Shown here: one piece after another, positions 1 through 6,433 of the stretch | Layout: each line of letters begins with the position of its first letter | Position numbering within the stretch: position 1 is the stretch's first letter | NCBI GenBank assembly: GCA_022572865.1 | Contig: JACZVB010000031.1 | Coordinates: 1 to 9,356, forward strand | Reading direction: 5' to 3' | Length of the DNA: 9,356 nt | DNA from: Chloroflexota bacterium | GTDB taxonomy: Bacteria; Chloroflexota; Dehalococcoidia; Plut-88900 | Translations under genes and position numbers: made by a program | The notes under the pieces: model-generated | What the model saw: the letters and a program-made list of their open reading frames with translations, nothing else | What the model was told of the DNA's origin: nothing | The model's database searches: none

Positions 1-298
1 ACAACACTTCTAGAAAAGCTGGGCTTGGCTGGCGAGGGGTGGCACCCGCTACTGTGCGTAGGTCGGGCAGTGGAAGGCTCTCAACTGGTGGCGTTGAGAG
101 GTAAAGATAGCCAAATGGAATATACAGTCTTTGTGCTAAAGTGTCGGCCTGTCGCATAGTAGGACGTGCGTCCCCTCGTTCCCATGCGTCAATCAGGCTG
201 GCAGTTACGTTGACCTTCTGAGCAACTTCATCAGTACTGAAGTTATTGCGCTCACGTGCCCAACGTACCATATTGGGGGTTATGAAGGCCGTAGTCAT
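1..298 (-). CDS. N-terminal part of XRE-family HTH regulator, probably HTH-ImmA/IrrE metallopeptidase type (partial)
   Basis: An open frame of 99 codons starts at ATG 298-296 and runs off the left edge, so the gene is incomplete. Residues about 7-65 form an XRE/Cro-like helix-turn-helix: RWARERNNFSTDEVAQKVNV, then ASLIDAWERGDARPTMRQAD. They are followed by IPFGYLYLSTPPVESLPLPD and L-R-T-V. The IPFGYLFLS...LPLPDFRTV pattern is characteristic of fused HTH-ImmA/IrrE (COG2856) proteins, whose C-terminal M78-type zinc peptidase (HExxH) would lie outside the window. These proteins derepress mobile elements, act in toxin-antitoxin pairs or control stress responses. The zinc motif cannot be seen, so the peptidase half is inferred. 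No good ribosome-binding site precedes the ATG; the nearest GAGGT is 18 nt away. The start is chosen because the HTH begins directly after it. It follows recG in the same direction after a 131-nt gap. Confidence 0.75.
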   Translation of the reverse strand, partial: MTTAFITPNMVRWARERNNFSTDEVAQKVNVTASLIDAWERGDARPTMRQADTLAQRLYIPFGYLYLSTPPVESLPLPDLRTVAGATPRQPSPAFLEVL

Positions 299-331
299 AC
301 TTGTTACGAAACCGTTACCTCTACGACTGTG

Positions 332-366
332 CCCCGACAAGTCCCGAGTATCGGGACAGGCCGGGG
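332..366. promoter_or_regulatory. Palindromic half-site array between recG and the HTH gene (candidate operator, terminator or short repeat)
   Basis: The core is a perfect 7-bp inverted repeat, GTCCCGA (341-347) and TCGGGAC (351-357), with a 3-nt GTA centre. A second CCCGA lies exactly 10 bp to the left (333-337) and a CGGGG 11 bp to the right (362-366), giving four half-sites about one helical turn apart. The array sits 34-68 bp upstream of the HTH start, where an autoregulatory operator would be expected. It also lies 64-98 bp past the recG stop, so the hairpin could end recG transcription, but only TTGTC follows it on the minus strand, with no real T-run. A dispersed palindromic repeat is the third possibility. 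Confidence 0.45.
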
Positions 367-429
367 TGACAGACAGTAACTTTACACATCCAGATAACTA
401 ACGTCATGGCCATAAACCCATGATACCAG

Positions 430-2883
430 CTACGCCTCGGTGCCGCCTATGGCCCAGGTGGGGCCCAGGCGGGCGAGCTCACGGGCTAGGGCCTCCTGCT
501 CCGGGGCCTGCAGGTCCGGGTCCCGGGCGAAAAGCCGTTCCGCCTCCGCCCTTGCCAGCTCCAGCAAGTCGCTGTCGGAGAGCCGGGCCATCCGGAGGTC
601 CGGGAGGCCGCTCTGGCGGGTGCCGAAGAACTCACCCGGCCCCCTGAGGCGCAGGTCCTCCTCGGCCAGGGCAAACCCGTCGTTTGTCTTTTCCATCAGT
701 GTTAAACGCTGCTTTGCCTCCTGGGACGGCCTCTCTGCTAGAAGAAGACAATAGCTCTTGGCCGGTCCCCGCCCCACCCGGCCGCGGAACTGGTGCAACT
801 GGGAGAGGCCGAACCGGTCCGCTCCCTCGATCATCATGACCGTGGCATTGGGTATATCGATGCCAACCTCGACCACCGGGGTCGACACCAGTATGTCCAC
901 CTCTCCCTTGCGGAAGGCCTCCATAACCTCGTCCTTTTCTCCAGACGGGAGGCGGCCGTGGAGCAGGCCCAGCCGCAGGTCGGGGAAGACCACCCGGGAA
1001 AGCCTCTCGAACTCCTTGGTCGCTGCCCGGGTCTGCAGGGCCTCCGACTCTTCGATCAAGGGGCAGATAACGAAGGCCTGATGGCCCTCTTTCACCTGTT
1101 TCCGGACGAAGTCGTATGCCGTGCCCCTTTGCCGCTGCTGCACCCACTTGGTCTTGATCTCCTGTCTCCCCGGGGGAAGCTGGTCTAGCACCGATAGGTC
1201 CAGATCGCCGTAGAGGGTGAGGGCCAGAGTACGGGGTATGGGGGTGGCGGTCATCACCAGGAGATGGGGACTTGCGCCCTTTTGCCGGAGGGCCGAGCGC
1301 TGCATCACCCCGAACCGGTGCTGTTCGTCCACGATTATCAGGGCCAGGTCTCGGAACTCCACCTCCTTCTGGATGAGAGCGTGGGTCCCGATCACTATGT
1401 CTATTCCCCCCTCACGTATCAACTGCTGCAGGTTTCGCTTGGCCTTGCCCCGCATAGCGCCAATAAGGAGGCCCACCCTGATGGGGCGGTCCAGCAGGGA
1501 CTCGAAGACCTGCACCACTTGGTTGCCCCATGAGACATCGGGTTGTCCCCCCAGGAGGCTGCATATGGTGCCGAAGTGCTGCTCGGCCAGTATCTCGGTA
1601 GGCACCATGATGGCCCCCTGATATCCGCAGGCCACCGCCTGGAGCAGGGCCCCCGTAGCCACTACCGTCTTCCCGCTGCCCACGTCCCCTTCCAGGAGGC
1701 GGGCCATGGGCATGGGGCCCTGCAGGTCGGCCAGCACCTCTTCCAATGCTCGGCTCTGGGCACCGGTGAGGGAGAAGGGGAGAGACTGCACGAACCGGTC
1801 CAGGAGAAGAGGGTCCCTCTGGATACGATTGGCCTGCTGTCCCTCCTGCCACTCCCGTTTGCGGGCCAGAACCCTGAGCTGGATCAGGAACAGCTCGTCG
1901 AAGGCCAGCCTGCGCCGGGCCTCGTCCTTCGACTCATCGTCGTCGGGATAGTGGGCCTGATAGACCGCATTCTGAAGAGTGAGAAGCGTGTTTCTCTCTC
2001 TGATATCCGATGGGAGGAAGTCCGGCAGCTGGCGGGCCCAGATATCCAGAGTCCTTCGCACCAGGTTGCGCACTGTGCGCTGGTACAGGCCTTCGGTCAG
2101 GGGATAGACGGGCACCAGGCGCCCCGTGTGGACGTTGTCACTGCCCGTTAGCAGCTCATAGTCTGGGGACTCGAACACCTTCCTGCCCCTGAAAAGGCTC
2201 ACCCGGCCGCTGAGGGCGACACGCTGGTTGGGCTTGAGGGTCTGGGCCATGTATGGATTGTTGAACCAGACCGCCTTAATGTTGCCCGTCTCATCCCCAA
2301 TGACGGCCTCGGTGCTCCGCGCCCTGGGCCCCATCCTCTTGATGGATGCTTCCCATACGATGCCTTTAATGGTCTGCTCGGCGCCCGGAACCAGCTCGGA
2401 GATGGTCACGGTCTGTCTAAAGTCGTTGTGCCGGTGTGGGAAGAAGTAGAGAAGGTCCCTTATCTCGGATAAGCCCAGCTTGGCAAATCTGGAGGCCAGG
2501 TTTTGCTGAATGCCCTTTATGGCGGTTATGGGTGACTCGAGGGTCAAGTTGCCCGTGGCCCCCGAGGATTTGGCTTTAACCGCACGCCGCTTCTTTTTGG
2601 GAGGGGCTGTGCTATCCTGCGGATCGGGCTTTGCGCCGGGTATGAGCGCGGCCAGCTTGCTCAGCGTCTCTTCGACCCACAGGCGCCGTTCCGGGATGCC
2701 CATATCTGCATACCTGGCCTGGGGAAGAGGGGGTATCTCTTTCACCGGGCCGTCACGCCACCGCTGGAGCATTTCGTCCAGGCCCCCGACTACCACCGAG
2801 TCGACGAAACCCTTGCTTCGCTCCAGCTCCAGTACCTTTTTCAGAGTCTGCGGCCCTTGTTCCATGACAGATCTGGATGACAC
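430..2883 (-). CDS. recG: ATP-dependent DNA helicase RecG
   Basis: This superfamily 2 helicase remodels stalled replication forks and branch-migrates Holliday junctions. The 817-residue product begins with an N-terminal region of about 90 residues typical of longer RecG forms, then a basic linker (PPKKKRRAVKAK, 94-105). A wedge/OB-fold domain follows at about 115-260 (AIKGIQQNLASRFAKLGL; GDETGNIKAVWFNNP). Helicase motifs are complete: Walker A GDVGSGKT (399-406), the RecG-type DEQH box (519-522), TATPIPRT (545-552), STPVVEVGIDIPNA (667-680) and QFRGRVGRG (698-706). The C-terminal RLRGPGEFFGTRQSG (745-759) is the RecG signature preceding the TRG region. The start is uncertain: GTG 2883 lies 5 nt after the fakB stop, while ATG 2865 is six codons later; neither has a clear Shine-Dalgarno, so translation is probably coupled to fakB. 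Stop is TAG at 432-430. Confidence 0.97.
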   Translation of the reverse strand: MSSRSVMEQGPQTLKKVLELERSKGFVDSVVVGGLDEMLQRWRDGPVKEIPPLPQARYADMGIPERRLWVEETLSKLAALIPGAKPDPQDSTAPPKKKRRAVKAKSSGATGNLTLESPITAIKGIQQNLASRFAKLGLSEIRDLLYFFPHRHNDFRQTVTISELVPGAEQTIKGIVWEASIKRMGPRARSTEAVIGDETGNIKAVWFNNPYMAQTLKPNQRVALSGRVSLFRGRKVFESPDYELLTGSDNVHTGRLVPVYPLTEGLYQRTVRNLVRRTLDIWARQLPDFLPSDIRERNTLLTLQNAVYQAHYPDDDESKDEARRRLAFDELFLIQLRVLARKREWQEGQQANRIQRDPLLLDRFVQSLPFSLTGAQSRALEEVLADLQGPMPMARLLEGDVGSGKTVVATGALLQAVACGYQGAIMVPTEILAEQHFGTICSLLGGQPDVSWGNQVVQVFESLLDRPIRVGLLIGAMRGKAKRNLQQLIREGGIDIVIGTHALIQKEVEFRDLALIIVDEQHRFGVMQRSALRQKGASPHLLVMTATPIPRTLALTLYGDLDLSVLDQLPPGRQEIKTKWVQQRQRGTAYDFVRKQVKEGHQAFVICPLIEESEALQTRAATKEFERLSRVVFPDLRLGLLHGRLPSGEKDEVMEAFRKGEVDILVSTPVVEVGIDIPNATVMMIEGADRFGLSQLHQFRGRVGRGPAKSYCLLLAERPSQEAKQRLTLMEKTNDGFALAEEDLRLRGPGEFFGTRQSGLPDLRMARLSDSDLLELARAEAERLFARDPDLQAPEQEALARELARLGPTWAIGGTEA

Positions 2884-2888
2884 GTGAA

Positions 2889-3743
2889 CTAGGCCCGGGT
2901 CATGGCCACACCGATGGCCCCGGGCCCCACATAGGTGCCCAGCACGGGCCCGAATCGGGTGATGAAGAAGTTCTCCTTGGGCACGTGCCCCTGGAGCTGC
3001 TGGGAGAGGTCCTGGGCCTCATCGGGAGTGGTGCTGTGTGCCACCCCGGCATAGGCGATGTCACCGGCTTGCTGAAGCTCTGTGACCAGCCGGTCCAAAC
3101 CCTTCTGACGGGTCCTGAAGCGGTCCAGGGGGTGGGCCTCTCCGTCCTTGATGATCAACATGGGGATGACCTTGAAAACCGATAGGCGGCGAAGAGAGGT
3201 GCCCAGATAGAACTGAAGCTTTCCGATCCTGCCACCCTTGGACAGGTACTCCAGGGTATCCAGCAGGCAGATGGTCCTGGTCTCCGCCCCGGCCCTCTCT
3301 GCCACCCGCTTCGCCTCTTCCAGGCTGGCCCCGTCCCTCACGGCCCGGGCGGCGGCTATCACCACTAGGCCCAGGCCAATGGACACCTGAAGGGAATCCA
3401 CTACCTCCACCCGGCACCTGTCTTTCACCTCACCCGCACCCAGTTGGGCCGAGTTGCAGGTCTGGCTCAGCTTGGTGGAGAGGTGTATGGAGAGGATCTC
3501 ATCGGTCTCCTGGGCCAGGTCGGTGTAGGTCTTGGCGAAGAGCCCGGCCGAGGGTTGGGATGTTCTTGGAAGGCTGGGGGACGAGATCAGTGCCTGGTAG
3601 AACTCTTCGGCGCTGAGGTCCACACCATCTCTGTACTCCTTATCGCCGAAGTTCACCGTCAGAGGCACAACGGTAACGCCAAGCTCGCGGCAAAGCTCGG
3701 GTGGGAGGTCAGAGGTGCTGTCGGTGACAATCCTTACGCCCAT
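2889..3743 (-). CDS. fakB: DegV/FakB-family fatty-acid-binding protein
   Basis: DegV-family proteins bind one fatty acid and present its carboxylate to the kinase FakA, giving acyl-phosphate for phospholipid synthesis. The 284-residue product starts MGVRIVTDSTSDLPPEL, the usual DegV opening, and matches the family length of about 280. Visible family features are RTSQPSAGLF (60-69, with Thr61), LSTKLSQTCNSA (88-99, with Ser93), LDTLEYLSKGGRIGK (161-175) and the C-terminal GPVLGTYVGPGAIGV (265-279). In FakB proteins this last loop usually reads GTHxGPG and its His contacts the carboxylate; here it is Tyr271. ATG 3743 was chosen although the frame stays open to 3965, because the extra 74 residues overlap fakA and do not resemble DegV. 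The gene starts 23 nt after fakA with no clear Shine-Dalgarno. Adjacency to fakA strongly supports the FakB role over an unassigned DegV. Confidence 0.9.
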   Translation of the reverse strand: MGVRIVTDSTSDLPPELCRELGVTVVPLTVNFGDKEYRDGVDLSAEEFYQALISSPSLPRTSQPSAGLFAKTYTDLAQETDEILSIHLSTKLSQTCNSAQLGAGEVKDRCRVEVVDSLQVSIGLGLVVIAAARAVRDGASLEEAKRVAERAGAETRTICLLDTLEYLSKGGRIGKLQFYLGTSLRRLSVFKVIPMLIIKDGEAHPLDRFRTRQKGLDRLVTELQQAGDIAYAGVAHSTTPDEAQDLSQQLQGHVPKENFFITRFGPVLGTYVGPGAIGVAMTRA

Positions 3744-3766
3744 TATAAAGGGAGTATAAGTCCTAT

Positions 3767-5377
3767 CTATTCCAGGGATATGATGAAATCGTAGTGGGGT
3801 TGGCCCCCATCCAGCATCTCCACCTCTATGTTGGGAAGACAATCCTTGATGGACTCGGCCAGCCTGTTCCTCTCGTCGGCGTTGGCGTCGGCGCCCCAAT
3901 ACACCGTAGCCAGGCTGATGCCGCCGGATGCCATCCTGCCGGCCAGGGCCTGTATCACCTCGCATGGCCCCGAGGCCGAGGCCAGGAGCTCTCCGTCCAG
4001 CAGGCCTATGGCCTCTCCCTTTCTTATTCGAAGCCCGTTGACCGTGGCCCGGCGCACCGCTCTGGTCAGCTCCAGGGTCCTAACCCCGGATAGCGCTTCA
4101 TTCATAACCTCTTGATTTTCCGCCACCGTAGACTCGATGTTGAAGGCGAGGATTGAGGCGATGCCCTGCGGGATGGTGGTGGATGGGACTACCTCTACTT
4201 CTTTCTCGGACAGCGCAGCCGCCTGCTTAGCCGCCGGCATTATATTCTTGTTGTTGGGCAGCACTATGGCCGCCGGCGCTGATGTCGATTCTATGGCCGT
4301 TAGGATGTCCTGGGTGCTGGGGTTCATGGTCTGGCCCCCGGGCACGACCACGCTGGCCCCCAGGCTCGAGAACAGCTCCGTTATGCCCTGGCCAGAGGCC
4401 ACGACTACCATTGCTATGGGCCCCACATCCTCACTGCCCTTCTTCTGCAGGATCTCCGAATGCTGCTGGTCTATGTCCTGCACGTTTACCTGAGTAACCG
4501 TGCCCAGCGTCTCGGCGAATGCGATGACGGCCTGGGGCTGGGGGGTGTGGGTATGGACGCGAATCAGGTCCTCGGCGCCCACCACCACTGTCGAGTTGCC
4601 CCGCTGGTCTATCTCCTGCCTCACCGACTCCGGGTCCAGGCCCTCGCCCTGAATGAGGAACTGGGCGCAGAAGCCGTAGACCTGTTCTTCGACGCCAACG
4701 CCGGCCCTCGATACTCGGGAGATGGCATCGGTATCCTGGGGCTGGGGAGGCGCAACCAAAGGCTCGTTGCGGAGGGCTTTGAGAGCCCCTTCGAGGATGA
4801 CCAGCAGCCCCTGGCCACCGGCGTCCACCACTCCTGCCTCACGCAGTATAGGCAGAAGGCTGGGGGTGCGCTCCACCGATTGTCTGGCCTCCTCCACCGC
4901 CGCCGCCAGCACATCCTCCAGGTCGTCGCTCTCCTCAGATGCCTTGTGGGCTGCTTCGGAGGCATCCTTGATGACGGTCAGGATGGTGCCCTCTACGGGC
5001 TTGCTGACACCCTTGTACGCCGCCGTCGTCGCCTGTCTCAGGCCCCGGGCCAGGGAGTTTCCATCAATAACAGATTCACCCTCTACACCGCTTGAGAACC
5101 CCCGTAAGATCTGAGAAAGGATCACCCCGCTGTTTCCACGGGCCCCCATAAGGGCCCCCCAAGCCAGGGCTCCGGCAACGGAGGAGGCGTCCTGTCCCTT
5201 GCCCTTTTCAACCTCCTCCATAGCGGCGCGCATGGTGAAGAGCATGTTGATGCCGGTATCGCCATCGGGCACGGGGAACACGTTGAGGGCGTTTATCGCC
5301 TCGCAGTTCATCTCCAGCCAGCGGGTAGCCGTGGCGAACATCGTCTTGACCTGTGAGCCGTCGTACACTTTAGACAT
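3767..5377 (-). CDS. fakA: Fatty acid kinase catalytic subunit FakA (DAK2 domain, YloV-like)
   Basis: FakA phosphorylates FakB-bound fatty acid using ATP in the cytoplasm. The 536-residue length matches the family (about 550). The N-terminal DhaL-like kinase domain (about 1-200) shows NVFPVPDGDTGINM (32-45, metal-binding Asp38 and Asp40), MGARGNSGVILSQ (77-89) and VDAGGQGLLVILEG (184-197). The middle domain holds YGFCAQF (Cys237) and RVHTHT (His275, His277), which fit the zinc site described in staphylococcal FakA. The C-terminal domain has GGQTMNPST (347-355), NNKNI (375-379) and IRKGEAIGLLDGELLAS (451-467), all typical of YloV proteins. ATG 5377 has an AGGAAG at 5394-5389 with 11-nt spacing. 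It is first in the operon fakA-fakB-recG and faces rpmB head to head across 112 nt. The usual Asp23-family neighbour is absent. No promoter for this strand was recognised with confidence. Confidence 0.95.
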   Translation of the reverse strand: MSKVYDGSQVKTMFATATRWLEMNCEAINALNVFPVPDGDTGINMLFTMRAAMEEVEKGKGQDASSVAGALAWGALMGARGNSGVILSQILRGFSSGVEGESVIDGNSLARGLRQATTAAYKGVSKPVEGTILTVIKDASEAAHKASEESDDLEDVLAAAVEEARQSVERTPSLLPILREAGVVDAGGQGLLVILEGALKALRNEPLVAPPQPQDTDAISRVSRAGVGVEEQVYGFCAQFLIQGEGLDPESVRQEIDQRGNSTVVVGAEDLIRVHTHTPQPQAVIAFAETLGTVTQVNVQDIDQQHSEILQKKGSEDVGPIAMVVVASGQGITELFSSLGASVVVPGGQTMNPSTQDILTAIESTSAPAAIVLPNNKNIMPAAKQAAALSEKEVEVVPSTTIPQGIASILAFNIESTVAENQEVMNEALSGVRTLELTRAVRRATVNGLRIRKGEAIGLLDGELLASASGPCEVIQALAGRMASGGISLATVYWGADANADERNRLAESIKDCLPNIEVEMLDGGQPHYDFIISLE

Positions 5378-5429
5378 GGCAGTGATGGCTTCCTGATGAG
5401 GACAACGCTCCCGAACCCAGCGCGACCAG

Positions 5430-5458
5430 TTGTAACCAGGATGCCTTTATGTTATCTT
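5430..5458 (+). promoter_or_regulatory. Predicted sigma-70-type extended -10 promoter of rpmB
   Basis: A -35-like TTGTAA (5430-5435) and a -10-like TATCTT (5453-5458) are separated by 17 bp, and the -10 is directly preceded by TGT (5450-5452), an extended -10 element. Transcription would start near 5464-5466, giving a leader of about 25 nt that contains the rpmB ribosome-binding site. Each hexamer matches the consensus at four of six positions. It lies in the 112-nt gap between divergent fakA and rpmB. Confidence 0.55.
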
Positions 5459-5475
5459 GATGGCTCCGATTCTAC

Positions 5476-5482
5476 AAGGTGG
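5476..5482 (+). promoter_or_regulatory. Shine-Dalgarno that fixes the rpmB start at GTG 5490
   Basis: AAGGTGG lies 7 nt before GTG 5490, and its AGGTG portion pairs with the 16S rRNA tail. This placement argues against the in-frame TTG (5457) and ATG (5460) further upstream, which would put the ribosome-binding site inside the coding region and add 10-11 residues absent from L28 proteins. Confidence 0.75.
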
Positions 5483-5489
5483 TTACGCA

Positions 5490-5675
5490 GTGGCAAAGTG
5501 TGAATTATGCAATAAAGTGCCTCGGTTCGGCCGAAACGTCAGCCATTCCAAGGTGCATACCCCACGACAGTTCAAGCCCAACATTCATCCGGTACACCTG
5601 ATGATAAACGGCAAGCGGCAGCGGATGAAGATCTGCACCCGGTGCCTTCGAACCCAGCATAAGATAGCTTCCTGA
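5490..5675 (+). CDS. rpmB: 50S ribosomal protein L28
   Basis: L28 is a small protein of the large ribosomal subunit. From GTG 5490 the product has 61 residues, the normal size. It begins MAKCELCNKVPRFGRNVSHS (1-20), the classic L28 opening, followed by FKPNIHPVHL (28-37). Two Cys pairs, CELC (4-7) and CTRC (49-52), form the zinc-ribbon site of the C+ type of this protein, so it probably binds zinc. The start is supported by a well-spaced Shine-Dalgarno and by homologue length. It is the only plus-strand gene here, divergent from fakA and convergent with rpe. Confidence 0.96.
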   Translation: MAKCELCNKVPRFGRNVSHSKVHTPRQFKPNIHPVHLMINGKRQRMKICTRCLRTQHKIAS

Positions 5676-5689
5676 GATATCTCTTTCAA

Positions 5690-5741
5690 GCCGGGGTGTT
5701 TGGCTGCCGGGGATAGGGTGCAGAGGGCCGGGGATAAGGGG
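5690..5741 (+). repeat. G-rich intergenic tract with GCCGGGG repeats and a G-quadruplex pattern
   Basis: The 74-nt gap between convergent rpmB and rpe carries three copies of GCCGGGG (5690-5696, 5706-5712, 5727-5733); the last two extend to GCCGGGGATA. From 5709 to 5741 the plus strand reads G4-ATA-G3-TGCAGA-G3-CC-G4-ATAA-G4, which fits the G3+N1-7 quadruplex rule. It would form in the rpmB 3' UTR and in DNA downstream of rpe. No standard hairpin plus T-run terminator was found for either gene, so this tract may contribute to ending transcription; that role is inferred. Confidence 0.5.
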
Positions 5742-5749
5742 CCAGAATT

Positions 5750-6433
5750 CTAGGTTTGCAGGCTGGCTACGCTGGCCTTTATGCGGGCCAGGGCCCGGGC
5801 CACGCTCTCCCGGTTATTGAATACCGCCGATCCCGCCACCAGGACCCGGGCCCCCGCCTCCACGACCCCTGGGGCCGTCGTCGCAGAGATACCGCCGTCC
5901 ACCTCCAGCTCCGCCTCAGACCCCAACTCGTCCAGGCGCTGACGCATCCGAGCTATCTTCTCAGTCATGGTCTCGATATATTTCTGGCCGCCGAAACCCG
6001 GATTCACCGTCATCACCATCACCAGGTCTAGGTCGGAAAGCACATCATCTAAGACCGAGATTGGCGTGCCGGGGTTCAGGGACACACCCGCACGGATCCC
6101 CAGGTCTTTTATCTGATATATGACCCGGTGAAGATGGAGGCACGCTTCCGGGTGGACGGTGATGATACTGGCCCCCGCCTCGGCGAACCGGGGTATCAGC
6201 CGGTCCGGTTCCTGAATCATCAGGTGTACGTCCAGGGGAAGGGAGGTCCAGGGCCTGACGGCGGAGACGATGACCGGGCCCGCTGTGAGGTTGGGCACGA
6301 ATTGCCCGTCCATCACGTCGATGTGGATGTAGTCGGCGCCGGCCTCGGTGGCCTCGGCGACCTGCTCACCCAGCCTGCCGAAGTCCGCCGCCAGTATCGA
6401 CGGGGCATACTTTATCCTGGGCTTATCAGCCAT
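5750..6433 (-). CDS. rpe: Ribulose-phosphate 3-epimerase
   Basis: Rpe interconverts D-ribulose 5-phosphate and D-xylulose 5-phosphate in the pentose phosphate pathway. The 227-residue product is a full-length (beta/alpha)8 barrel of the family. It shows APSILAADFG (10-19, Ser12), IHIDVMDGQFVPN (36-48, metal-binding His37 and catalytic Asp39), DVHLM (68-72, metal-binding His70), VNPGFGGQ (143-150, phosphate/flap loop) and EVDGGI (177-182, second catalytic Asp179). ATG 6433 has a GAGG 8-9 nt upstream. The start overlaps the argH stop by 8 nt, so translation is probably coupled. It is the last gene of the maoC-argH-rpe operon and converges with rpmB. Nothing is missing. Confidence 0.97.
   Translation of the reverse strand: MADKPRIKYAPSILAADFGRLGEQVAEATEAGADYIHIDVMDGQFVPNLTAGPVIVSAVRPWTSLPLDVHLMIQEPDRLIPRFAEAGASIITVHPEACLHLHRVIYQIKDLGIRAGVSLNPGTPISVLDDVLSDLDLVMVMTVNPGFGGQKYIETMTEKIARMRQRLDELGSEAELEVDGGISATTAPGVVEAGARVLVAGSAVFNNRESVARALARIKASVASLQT

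Noticed and set aside
3744..3965. A 74-residue N-terminal extension of fakB
   Set aside because: It would overlap the fakA 3' end by about 200 nt, is Arg/Gly-rich out-of-frame sequence, and DegV proteins start at the MGVRIVTDS segment.
4460..5095. 211-codon plus-strand frame opposite fakA
   Set aside because: It is a shadow of the conserved FakA kinase domain, with no motif or ribosome-binding site supporting it.
5396..5445. Minus-strand GGTTCGGGA-like stretch resembling a tRNA T-arm
   Set aside because: No acceptor stem, anticodon arm or matching T-stem could be built around it; it lies in the short fakA-rpmB divergent promoter gap.
5457..5489. Upstream TTG/ATG start for rpmB giving 72 residues
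   Set aside because: The Shine-Dalgarno lies inside this extension, the predicted -10 overlaps the TTG, and L28 homologues start at MAKCELC.
5688..5706. Possible terminator hairpin AGCC...GGCT after rpmB
   Set aside because: Only a 4-bp stem with a 9-nt loop and no T-run follows, too weak to call.
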